DNA of 64,000 nucleotides from Alteromonas naphthalenivorans. Lineage in GTDB: Bacteria; Pseudomonadota; Gammaproteobacteria; Enterobacterales; Alteromonadaceae. The stretch's first letter is position 1, and every line of letters starts with the position of its first letter. Where the stretch lies: contig NC_015554.1 in assembly GCF_000213655.1 (NCBI RefSeq), forward strand, positions 558,001 to 622,000, written 5' to 3'. A program made the translations under genes and the position numbers. Below, in pieces: positions 26,885-34,323 of this stretch. The notes beneath the pieces were generated by a model. That model ran no database searches. It was not told the DNA's origin and worked only from the letters and a program-made list of their open reading frames with translations.

Positions 26885-27166
26885 TCAATACATAATCGAT
26901 TTAATAAAACTACCAAATAGAAAAAAGGTGATAAAACCACTCGATGCTTGGTAAAGCCCGAAAAGAAAAGGAGATTCTTTTTTTTGTATCTTTCTATCTA
27001 TTGCTGGAAAGTAGCCTTTTAAATAAGAAGTAAGAAAAGGTACGAAAAAAAACATAAATAAAACAAAAAATAATATATTTTCAGCTGGAGCGTAAATTTT
27101 TTTCTCTGAAATTGTGAGTGATAATGTCAAAGCCAGGATGAATACAACTAAATTAATAAAAGCCAT
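26885..27166 (-). CDS. Small membrane protein of unknown function
   Basis: A 93-residue, very hydrophobic product with about three predicted membrane helices (about 4-20, 29-47, 70-88) joined by a Lys-rich loop (DRKIQKKES). I do not recognise it. It is last in an AT-rich minus-strand gene row, 5 nt after the previous stop codon. It has no strong ribosome-binding site, so it may be translationally coupled. Confidence 0.6.
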   Translation of the reverse strand: MAFINLVVFILALTLSLTISEKKIYAPAENILFFVLFMFFFVPFLTSYLKGYFPAIDRKIQKKESPFLFGLYQASSGFITFFLFGSFIKSIMY

Positions 27167-27171
27167 AAATA

Positions 27172-27594
27172 TTACAATAGATGAATGTGCGGAGAGTTTA
27201 TGAGTAATTTTTTCAAGTCTAAGTTTTTTTCACTTAAATAAAAGAAAGAGGTGTTCATCTTGAAATAATCAGAGTCAATTCGAAATTTATAAAAAGCACC
27301 ATTCTTACTAATAAATAAATTTGTGTATTCTCCTAAGGTAATCTTATCGTTTTCTATGTAAAGAAAATAGTTTAAAAAATCTAAGCCAAGAGATTTGGGC
27401 GAGTTAAAAAAAGAAAAAAAGTGACTTAGGCACACTACTAGAATTAAGGGGTAAAACGCCAAAAAATAAAATATTTTACCAAAATTTTTGTTTTCATAAA
27501 CATGACCTAAAGAAATGCTCGCAAAAAACACTAATGTAGAAAAAGACAATATGAAAAAATACTTCCAATTGAGCTTTTTTTCAAAAAAAACCAC
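27172..27594 (-). CDS. Membrane protein of unknown function
   Basis: A 140-residue product with two membrane helices (about 12-30 and 40-62) and a soluble C-terminal part of about 75 residues (FLYIENDKITLGEYTNLFIS onward) that looks like a short beta-rich domain. It starts with GTG 16 nt after the ankyrin-like gene. Not recognised. AT-rich codons (many AAA, TTT, ATA) set this row apart from the core genes. Its 3' end contains a 16-bp sequence repeated in inverted orientation at the start of the ankyrin-like gene. Confidence 0.6.
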   Translation of the reverse strand: MVFFEKKLNWKYFFILSFSTLVFFASISLGHVYENKNFGKIFYFLAFYPLILVVCLSHFFSFFNSPKSLGLDFLNYFLYIENDKITLGEYTNLFISKNGAFYKFRIDSDYFKMNTSFFYLSEKNLDLKKLLINSPHIHLL

Positions 27595-28489
27595 AATTAT
27601 CTCACTAAAGCTACTGATTAGCTTCTATATAATTTTCGAAAACAGCTTTTAAGCTTTCATCGTTAGCTACAATATCTGCCTTCAAAACCTTTTCAGCAAA
27701 TTTTAAGTCTGGACCGTGCCCATAATCAATCATTATTTTAGCTGTTTCAACATAATCACCTTTTTTAGTAACAATTAGACCTCCCCAAGCCATCTCAGAT
27801 GAACGCAAATCTACAGATCTATCTAAAAAATAATCAACCAAACTCAACATTCCTGTTGAGATAGCTCGTTCTAGAGGGCCAAAACTTTCTACAGCTCCAT
27901 TCACTTGAACTGTCCTATGGAGTTGAGAAATGTCTGCTCCATACTTTTCTAGGACACGAAACTTATTTAAGGCCGTTAGCTCATCATCTTTGCTGGGCTC
28001 TGAATAAGTATCGATAATCTCATCTTGATACATTTCCGGCGTATCTAAATTTATAATTCCCAAAACTATTAGTTCCTCAAATTGCACTTCATTAGATTGT
28101 TTTGTTAAAAGTTTAGATAGTTCAATTTGCGTTTTCCTAGATGCTTGAAAATAGTTAATTGTCCCCGACTTTATCGAGTGAATTACACCCTCAACATCGC
28201 CGATATCTAGATACTTTCGCACTTCTAATGAAATTTCTCTATCTGACGAGGGGAAGGGTTTTGCAACTAAATTTGATATTGATTCTTCACTAATATCATC
28301 TATCTCTTTTCTCTGGCTTGGATGATTTTCATCATTTAAATTCACGCTTTCGAAATTAGAGTTAGTTTGAACCGTGTTATCATTATGATCTAATTCGTAC
28401 TCTTTTTGATTAAAAGCAGATATAGAAAAAAGCAGCAATACAGTAAAAAATAAAAGTGCAACAAAGAAAAATTTCATAAACTCTCCGCA
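27188..28489. repeat. 16-bp inverted repeat flanking a 1.3-kb segment
   Basis: TGCGGAGAGTTTATGA occurs at 27188-27203 on the plus strand and, reversed, at 28474-28489, where it is the ribosome-binding site and start codon of the ankyrin-like gene. Such a pair could allow inversion of the segment between. Confidence 0.6.
27611..28477 (-). CDS. Ankyrin-repeat-like protein with N-terminal membrane anchor
   Basis: A 288-residue protein. Residues 1-22 are a signal or anchor helix (MKFFFVALLFFTVLLLFSIS), followed by an Asn/Asp-rich linker to about 75. The C-terminal half reads as degenerate ankyrin repeats, e.g. ALNKFRVLEKYGADISQLHR, FGPLERAISTGMLSLVDYFL and DYVETAKIMIDYGHG. GGAGAG precedes the ATG. 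Ankyrin proteins exported with secreted partners sometimes act as immunity or binding proteins; here that is inference. It lies downstream of the IS-split secreted gene and upstream of two membrane proteins. Confidence 0.7.
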   Translation of the reverse strand: MKFFFVALLFFTVLLLFSISAFNQKEYELDHNDNTVQTNSNFESVNLNDENHPSQRKEIDDISEESISNLVAKPFPSSDREISLEVRKYLDIGDVEGVIHSIKSGTINYFQASRKTQIELSKLLTKQSNEVQFEELIVLGIINLDTPEMYQDEIIDTYSEPSKDDELTALNKFRVLEKYGADISQLHRTVQVNGAVESFGPLERAISTGMLSLVDYFLDRSVDLRSSEMAWGGLIVTKKGDYVETAKIMIDYGHGPDLKFAEKVLKADIVANDESLKAVFENYIEANQ

Positions 28490-28491
28490 TT

Positions 28492-28525
28492 ATTAAAAAT
28501 GCGTCTGAAAATCATCAAACGCATT
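28492..28525 (-). terminator. Weak terminator between secreted gene and ankyrin-like gene
   Basis: On the minus strand AATGCGT (28525-28519) pairs with ACGCATT (28504-28498), followed by a short T-run. It may limit read-through into the ankyrin-like gene. Confidence 0.45.
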
Positions 28526-29223
28526 AAGACACTAAAAACATCACAAAATGTTGAAACTCAAGTCTGGTTTCTAAGGAATACTGCAATTGGGACAGAGAGG
28601 CCTATCAAATTCTTCGTAGATATACCGACTTCTTGGATAAACTTCTAGGAGCTCTCTTTCTTTTTCTAACTCCATGTAATCAATCTCATCCATCCACACA
28701 TCAATCACAAAATCAAGTGTTGTTTCAACTACGTATGAGGTAGCCATACCCAAGAGTTGAGCAACAAAGGGGATTTTGACGTATTTTTCTGCAGCAAAGC
28801 CCGCAAGAAATGCCGTCATCTCAGAAACTGCCTTATATAATTCCCCTCCGGCAACATGTTGAGAGACTCCCAACCCCAATTGAGCATAAGATATGTATCT
28901 TTGCCCAGCACTTAATGCCGTATCAATTTTGTTTACAAATGATTGAAGCTTTTGCACATCAGTTGAAGATAAACCATATAACGAACTATTGTTTATAACT
29001 TTATTTATTTCCGCTTTTATAATTAAAGCGCCTGCAACAAAGTCTTCAACTGTTTCTACATCAATTTCATCTTCTGCCAAATCTTCAGCTTCTTCATCTG
29101 ACTCATGCCTTATAGACTCAGCTACGTCATAAATCGCATAATTAGTCGTCGTACCATTATTTACACTGCTAGTTTGGCTAATATCAGTCCAAAATGACTG
29201 GTAGCTTTGACCTGTGACATTAA

Positions 29224-30475
29224 CAGGGTGAGATCGTGAATATTTATTGACCAGTTGGCGGAAACTAAACGATCAGTTTGACGATCCGGTTTAGTCGTGA
29301 TCTTATACTCTCTTTTTGGGGAGTAAAACCATGTATATCGAAGCCTTCACCACCCACTTTGGGGAATTATCTGACACGCGTCAATCAGCAAAAGTGACCT
29401 ATCCACTTGAGGATATTTTGTTTATCACCTTGTGTGGTGTCGTCGCTGGAGCCGAAGGGTGGAGCGATATCCGGGACTATGCCGACGGTCATATTGGCTG
29501 GTTCCAACAACATGGTTACTTGCGCGATGGCGTCCCCGTTGATGACACTATTGCCCGTACCATTTCGCGTATCGACCCAGAGCAGTTTAGAGTTTGCTTT
29601 ATCAACTGGATGCAGGCTGTACATGAAAGCACCGAAGGACAATTGATTGCGATTGACGGTAAAACGCTGCGAAGCTCCTACCAGCGCGGTGACCGCCAAT
29701 CAACGATACACATGGTCAACGCGTTTGCCTGCACCAATAAAGTCGTTTTAGGTCAGGTTAAAACCTCAGAGAAGTCGAACGAAATTACAGCGATCCCTGA
29801 GCTTATTCAGTTACTTGATGTTCAGGACACCTTGGTATCAATTGATGCTATGGGCTGCCAGACCAGCATCGCAGAGCAAATAGTCGAGCAAGGTGGTGAT
29901 TACCTGTTCACACTCAAAAGCAATCAGGGCAAGCTCTGTAAAGCAGTCGAGGATGCGTTTACTGAGACACGGGAAGCACCACTTGGTGGCTTAACCTTCG
30001 AGCAAAAGCGGGGTCGCATAGAAGCCCGGACATACCATGTGTTAAGTGCTGATGACGTGAGCAAAGCGTTCCCGCAATGGCCTGAGTTAAAGACGCTTGG
30101 CATGAGCATGAGCTTCCGCCAACAACAAGGCAAAGCACCTGAACTGACATATCGCTACCATATCAGCTCCGCACCATTAAGTGAGAAGCAACTAGCCGAA
30201 GCAGTACGTTCTCACTGGGCTGTAGAGAACAGCTTGCATTGGGTACTGGATGTCAGCATGGGTGAAGACGACTGCCAGATACACCAGAATCACGGTGCCG
30301 AAAACTGGTCGATGCTACGCCATTTAGCGCTAAACATGTTGCGGGCAGAGTCATCAAAAGGCAGCATACCCGCCAAGCAAAAACGGGCTTGGATGAAAGC
30401 CAGCTATCTGGAAGCTGTGCTAACTGCGGGTTTTAGTGGCATGATTAATTAGTGAGCACTCATGCGGTTGCCCTG
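29224..30475 (+). mobile_element. ISAs1-family insertion sequence
   Basis: A 1252-bp element. Its ends begin CAGGGTGAGATCGTG on the left and CAGGGCAACCGCATGAG (inward) on the right. It is flanked by a perfect 10-bp target duplication GTGACATTAA at 29214-29223 and 30476-30485. One intact transposase gene lies inside. Undecayed duplication and coding sequence suggest a recent insertion. Confidence 0.92.
29331..30452 (+). CDS. ISAs1-family transposase
   Basis: A 373-residue DDE transposase of normal length. ATG 29331 follows GGGGAG with 8 nt spacing. The N-terminus (HFGELSDTRQSAKVTYPLEDIL) is the DUF4372/DDE_Tnp_1-associated region of ISAs1 proteins. The catalytic core shows IAIDGKTLRSS (first Asp), VSIDAMGCQ (second Asp) and HWAVENSLHWVLDVSMGEDDC (Glu region). 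It looks intact and is probably functional. It is transcribed opposite to the gene it interrupts. Confidence 0.95.
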   Translation: MYIEAFTTHFGELSDTRQSAKVTYPLEDILFITLCGVVAGAEGWSDIRDYADGHIGWFQQHGYLRDGVPVDDTIARTISRIDPEQFRVCFINWMQAVHESTEGQLIAIDGKTLRSSYQRGDRQSTIHMVNAFACTNKVVLGQVKTSEKSNEITAIPELIQLLDVQDTLVSIDAMGCQTSIAEQIVEQGGDYLFTLKSNQGKLCKAVEDAFTETREAPLGGLTFEQKRGRIEARTYHVLSADDVSKAFPQWPELKTLGMSMSFRQQQGKAPELTYRYHISSAPLSEKQLAEAVRSHWAVENSLHWVLDVSMGEDDCQIHQNHGAENWSMLRHLALNMLRAESSKGSIPAKQKRAWMKASYLEAVLTAGFSGMIN

Positions 30476-30654
30476 GTGACATTAACTATTTCAATACTAC
30501 CATAATTACATGATGAGTAGCAGCCATCTGCTTGTGCTGAGTTTAGAGAGATAAAACTTAGGAGGTAGAAAGAGTTATTTTCATCTGACGATGAAAAATT
30601 CTTTATTGAAATATTAGTAAGAATAATTACTAATAACAGTTTTTTTATAAACAT

Positions 30655-31050
30655 TTTTTTTCCTTGTCTTTTTTTGATTGATGCCTAAATCCTTAAACTT
30701 CCGATATACGGCAGGCGAAGAAAAACAGCTAGAAATGTGCCAAATTAGATTTTCAGATTAAGTGTTTGTATTTTATTTAAATTTGGCTTTCTCGATTTGG
30801 ATTTTTTTTATTTAACTCGCTTTAAGCGCACGAATTTTGTGCATATTGACTTGAATGGTGCGATTCGAGGTGGTGATCCTATTACTCACCACCTTCTAGA
30901 ATTAGTTAGCATAGCAGGCATTAAATAATGGGGCAGAATCTGAGGGAGACCTACGAATAGTAGCTTGAAATTAACGAAATGAAAAAGACGGGAACACTAA
31001 TGTCGTTTGGTGCTCAAATCAATCACAAACATCACTGAGACCAAGCAACC
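30655..31050. other. Intergenic stretch upstream of the split secreted gene
   Basis: No gene is supported. It should hold the minus-strand promoter of the AT-rich operon. A hairpin without T-tract (AGGTGGTGA 30868-30876 with TCACCACCT 30886-30894) and a half copy of the GGGGCAGA-type repeat (about 30927) are visible. Confidence 0.5.
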
Positions 31051-31272
31051 ATGAATGCCCTATCTATAGCGAACAAAGTCGTATCGATTATGAGTTTTAA
31101 AACGCATAAAACCCGGTAAAAAGCGGTTATTCCTTGTGTTAAGATTTTACTCAATGGAAGCGCTGCGACTGTCACAAGCATCAGCCGAGGTATTAACACT
31201 AGAGTATTTGAGAAGCATCGAATTAAACGTGCTGACCGTTTGCTTTCAAACCCCAATCTGCTTAGTAGCTAA
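31051..31272 (+). pseudogene. IS4-family transposase N-terminal remnant
   Basis: One frame from ATG 31051 reads MNALSIANKVVSIMSFKTHK, an internal TAA, then KILLNGSAATVTSISRGINT and KHRIKRADRLLSNPNLLSS to a stop. The KHRIKRADRLLSNP motif is typical of the N-terminal region of IS4-type transposases. With an internal stop and no catalytic core it is a dead fragment, abutting RAYT copy B. Confidence 0.65.
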
Positions 31273-31762
31273 CTAAGACAGGCATAACACGTGGTATCAA
31301 AACTGTACCGCAGTACACTTTCTTTAATTAGTTTATTGGATACATCATATTATCACTGCGTTTCTCGCTGTGTACGCCGCGCATTCTTATGTGGTGAACA
31401 AGGCGGCAAAAGCTTTGAGCATCGTCGCCAATGGGTGGAAGACCGCATTCATACCCTAAGTGAAGTGTTTGCTATTTATGCCCATAATCAACATCAACAA
31501 CGGATTCAGGGGAGACAGGTTGCTAGGCGGTTACTGGGATAGCGTTACGCCTGAATAGATAGATTTAATGCCACTTCACTCGAGTGAAATAATAAATACT
31601 GTTAAGTAAAAATTAGACTTACGCACACATCTACTTTTAAAGACAATCTCCAAAACAGGTAAATTTATCTGCATCAATAACCTAGTGCAGAATCGTTACG
31701 CATGTCATTTTTGCATTTCTACTATTTTTACTATTTCTAAAGATGACTGTCTTGTTTAATAC
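31270..31762 (+). pseudogene. Truncated RAYT transposase, copy B, with flanking repeat
   Basis: It carries the same GACAGGCATAACACGTGGTA leader and the same SLLDTSYYHCVS to EVFAIY coding stretch as copy A. The true start region is deleted at a TTTAATT/AGTTT junction, and no HUH or Tyr motifs follow. The tail CTATTTCTAAAGATGACTG at 31731-31762 matches copy A, whose corresponding internal part is deleted at a CTATTT repeat. A TTCACTCGAGTGAA palindrome lies at 31575-31588. Nothing else is evident up to the MATE gene. Confidence 0.8.
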
Positions 31763-31864
31763 CCCTGATCTCATTCTCTTGCCTCATTATTAAAACAAAA
31801 CTTTTCCAGTGGGCTTAAAAATCGGTATGTTATTGCGGGTATTCGTTATAGCTAAGGAAGCTAA

Positions 31865-33205
31865 ATGCAAGAAGCCACCAAATCTGAACCATCGTTGACA
31901 GAAGGCGCGATTGTCGGCCATATGGTGCGGCTTGCTATTCCAGCATCAACAGGCATGATCTTCAATACACTGTATAACCTGACCGACATTTGGTTTGCGG
32001 GCTATTTGTCAGATAATGCACTTGCCGGTTTATCTATCGCGTCTAGCGTTTTCTTTCTACTGCTGTCTATTGGTATTGGCATTGGCATTCAAACTGGGGC
32101 TTCTGCAATGATTGCGCCGGGGGCGGGTAGGGGAGAAACCCACGAAGTGAAAGGTTGGCTAGATAACGTAAGCGGCCTTGCCATTGCCTTTAGTGCGGTG
32201 TCGTGTGTAATAGGATTTTTTGCGGCGCGTCCGTTGGTGGTTTTACTTGGCGCTGAACCTCATATCGAGCCGCTTGCCATGGAATATTTATGGGTAACAT
32301 TGGCAGGTTCGGTAGGCTTCACCTTATCTTTCGGGGCGGCGGGCGCGTTAATGGCACTAGGCGATACCAAATCTAACCGAAATGCGCTCATGATTGGCTT
32401 TTTTGCTAATTTTGGGCTGAACCCTTTCTTTACTTTCGTACTCGATTTAGGGGTAAGTGGTATAGCGCTAGCTACCGTGGTGATTAAGTTTGCCACCGCG
32501 TTTTACCTGTTCCGCGTACTGATGAAGCGTTTAAACATATCGGTAATGCCCACTTTTGATAAAGAGCGTTGGCAAAAGCTACTTAAACAAATTGTGCCCG
32601 CTAGCTTCAATATGCTCACCATTATTTTAGGTGGTTTTATTACTGTGGCACTTATCGGTCAATTTGGTAGTGAGCATGTGGCAGGGTATACCGTTGGGCT
32701 GCGTCTAGAGCAGGTGTTGTTGCTTCCAGCGTTAGGATTAAATAGCGCGGTAATGGCCATAGCGGGTCAGAATATGGGCGTAAAAAAATACGACCGGGTA
32801 GCTGAAACGTACCGCAAAGGGTTACTAATTGGTTTCTTTATGGCGGTAGTGTCTATTCCCGTTATGTATTTTTTATCGCCGCTGGCAATGAGCCTTTTTA
32901 CTAACGACAGTGCTATTAAAAATACGGGAATAACGTACCTTAGAATTGATACATTAGCTTTTTATGCGTACGTGGTTTTGTTTCAAAGTGTGGCTATATT
33001 GCAGGCAATGCAAAAGCCTATGTTTCCCATGTATTTAGGTATTGCCCGTCAACTTGTTGTGCCCGCCTCAATAAACTATGTACTGATTGTGGTGTGGGGC
33101 TACCCTATGGTGTCTATGTTCTACACCATTGTTACTGTCGTTATTTTAAGTGCCATCATTGCTTTCTTTTATACCAGAAGAGAGATAAACAGGCTTAAAT
33201 CATGA
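31865..33205 (+). CDS. MATE-family multidrug efflux transporter
   Basis: A 446-residue inner-membrane antiporter with about twelve helices in two homologous halves, the usual length. The N-terminus (MVRLAIPASTGMIFNTLYNLTDIWFAG) is the conserved first MATE helix with the Asn/Asp pair. QTGASAMIAPGAGRGE and LNSAVMAIAGQNMGVKKYDR are the paired loop motifs. It exports cationic compounds using Na+ or H+; the specificity is unknown. It lies just outside the accessory region and is transcribed alone. Confidence 0.93.
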   Translation: MQEATKSEPSLTEGAIVGHMVRLAIPASTGMIFNTLYNLTDIWFAGYLSDNALAGLSIASSVFFLLLSIGIGIGIQTGASAMIAPGAGRGETHEVKGWLDNVSGLAIAFSAVSCVIGFFAARPLVVLLGAEPHIEPLAMEYLWVTLAGSVGFTLSFGAAGALMALGDTKSNRNALMIGFFANFGLNPFFTFVLDLGVSGIALATVVIKFATAFYLFRVLMKRLNISVMPTFDKERWQKLLKQIVPASFNMLTIILGGFITVALIGQFGSEHVAGYTVGLRLEQVLLLPALGLNSAVMAIAGQNMGVKKYDRVAETYRKGLLIGFFMAVVSIPVMYFLSPLAMSLFTNDSAIKNTGITYLRIDTLAFYAYVVLFQSVAILQAMQKPMFPMYLGIARQLVVPASINYVLIVVWGYPMVSMFYTIVTVVILSAIIAFFYTRREINRLKS

Positions 33206-33283
33206 ATTGGCTTGTGTTCAATCTTGCAGATTTATTTAACAGGTGTGCTATGGGAACAGGTCGCAAAAATTAACCAACGTTTC

Positions 33284-33321
33284 GATACCTCTTATAAGTA
33301 CTTATACTTTTAAGAGGTATC
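33284..33321. terminator. Hairpin between convergent MATE and DUF4235 genes
   Basis: GATACCTCTT (33284-33293) pairs with AAGAGGTATC (33312-33321). Inside lies the palindrome ATAAGTACTTAT. The T-tract is weak. Confidence 0.55.
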
Positions 33322-33333
33322 AATTTGGCAGTG

Positions 33334-33579
33334 TTATTTCGACTGGCGTTTGTCCAGTACATATTGAACGGCCATTCTGGCAACGCCTGCTCCAATGCCT
33401 GACACTACAGCCCAGGTTACGGCCTCTTTAAGGTCTGTATTTTCACTTTCTTTGTCTTTCGGTGCGGGGTCGTTAGTCACTTTTTCCCACGACTTTTGAA
33501 GCGTTTTTCTCGCTAGAATTCCTGCAGATGCAGCGGCAAGCCCGATACCTACGTTCGTAATGCGTTGTTTGTTGCTCAT
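33334..33579 (-). CDS. DUF4235 family small membrane protein
   Basis: An 81-residue product from ATG 33579, chosen for its GGAGATCATT ribosome-binding site; a longer frame upstream lacks one. Two weakly hydrophobic Ala/Gly-rich helices (IGLAAASAGILARKTLQKSW and AVVSGIGAGVARMAVQYVL) with a charged Asp/Lys/Glu linker match DUF4235. The function is unknown. It follows the DUF1328 gene on the same strand after a terminator; both are small envelope-type proteins. Confidence 0.8.
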   Translation of the reverse strand: MSNKQRITNVGIGLAAASAGILARKTLQKSWEKVTNDPAPKDKESENTDLKEAVTWAVVSGIGAGVARMAVQYVLDKRQSK

Positions 33580-33605
33580 AATGATCTCCATTGATGAAGC
33601 GTAAA

Positions 33606-33647
33606 TTAAAAAAAAACAGCCATTAATCAAATGACTAATAGCTGTTT
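33606..33647 (-). terminator. Intrinsic terminator after DUF1328 gene
   Basis: On the minus strand AAACAGCTATTA pairs with TAATGGCTGTTT (one wobble), followed by a run of nine or more T. Confidence 0.85.
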
Positions 33648-33689
33648 AATTCAGACTTGCTTGAAGTCTTAAACCAACAATTAAATCGG

Positions 33690-33857
33690 TTATCTTTTGC
33701 CTCTGACCATATTCATAACAATTGAAATGATCAGTAGGATGACAAAAATACCAAATATAATTTTGGCAATACCAGCCGCTGAACCAGCAATTCCGCCAAA
33801 TCCTAAAACTGCTGCAATTAATGCGACTACTAGAAATATTAAAGCCCAACGTAACAT
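33690..33857 (-). CDS. DUF1328 (YtjA-like) small membrane protein
   Basis: A 55-residue product from ATG 33857 (GAAGGG ribosome-binding site), the exact usual size. [20 protein letters not shown], then [14 protein letters not shown] and a second helix before VRGKR, are diagnostic. It is probably an inner-membrane stress-related protein; the function is unknown. The 33858-34323 gap upstream holds its promoter region and that of the S9 peptidase gene; I see no other gene there. Confidence 0.93.
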   Translation of the reverse strand: MLRWALIFLVVALIAAVLGFGGIAGSAAGIAKIIFGIFVILLIISIVMNMVRGKR

Positions 33858-34323
33858 AATGTATCCCTTCAGTTTGTGAGTTATTAATGGAGTTGCAAAC
33901 CACAGGCCTACTTTGCCAGACTGTTTTAAGTTGATGTTCAAAATAGCGTCAGAATGCGGCTTGTAGCCTGATTTTATCGAGAAAAAGAAGTGCGTTTTTT
34001 GCGCCGTAATATATGTAACGACTAGAGAGGATGACTAATTTACCGAATAAAACTGTAAATATTTCTCGAATAAAGTGTCCGATTTCCTTAGGTAACTACT
34101 GTCTTGCTTTCTGTCACCTAATATCAAATGGTTTGCATACTCTCTCAAATTATTACAAACGGATGTCTTAAGGGGATGTAGCGTTTATAGCGAAATACGT
34201 TAATTCGCGAAGTATGTTGTAGTATTTGTTTATCTGTGACTATATTAAAAAGCTACTACACAGGGACAAAGGTTAAGCCAAGTAGTATTGGCCCATATAC
34301 AAGGCTATCTACAAGGAAAGAAA

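Larger units (their letters stand above)
28571..30654 (-). pseudogene. Secreted protein gene split by an ISAs1-family insertion
   Basis: The N-terminal part starts at ATG 30654 after AAGGA. It encodes a signal peptide (MFIKKLLLVIILTNIS), a Ser/Asn-rich stretch and CYSSCNYGSIEIVNV, then meets the IS. Removing the IS and one 10-bp target copy joins IVNV to TGQSYQSFWTDIS in frame. The reading frame then continues to 28571, giving a protein of about 273 residues. The C-terminal half has an acidic linker (HESDEEAEDL), helical segments around KLQSFVNKIDTAL and two hydrophobic stretches near AGFAAEKYVKIPFVAQLLG. It ends CPNCSIP. Family unknown. It heads the AT-rich operon. Confidence 0.75.

Noticed and set aside
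31032..31256. Minus-strand 74-codon open frame as a gene
   Set aside because: The opposite strand carries a recognisable IS4 transposase remnant in the same place; the minus frame is its shadow.
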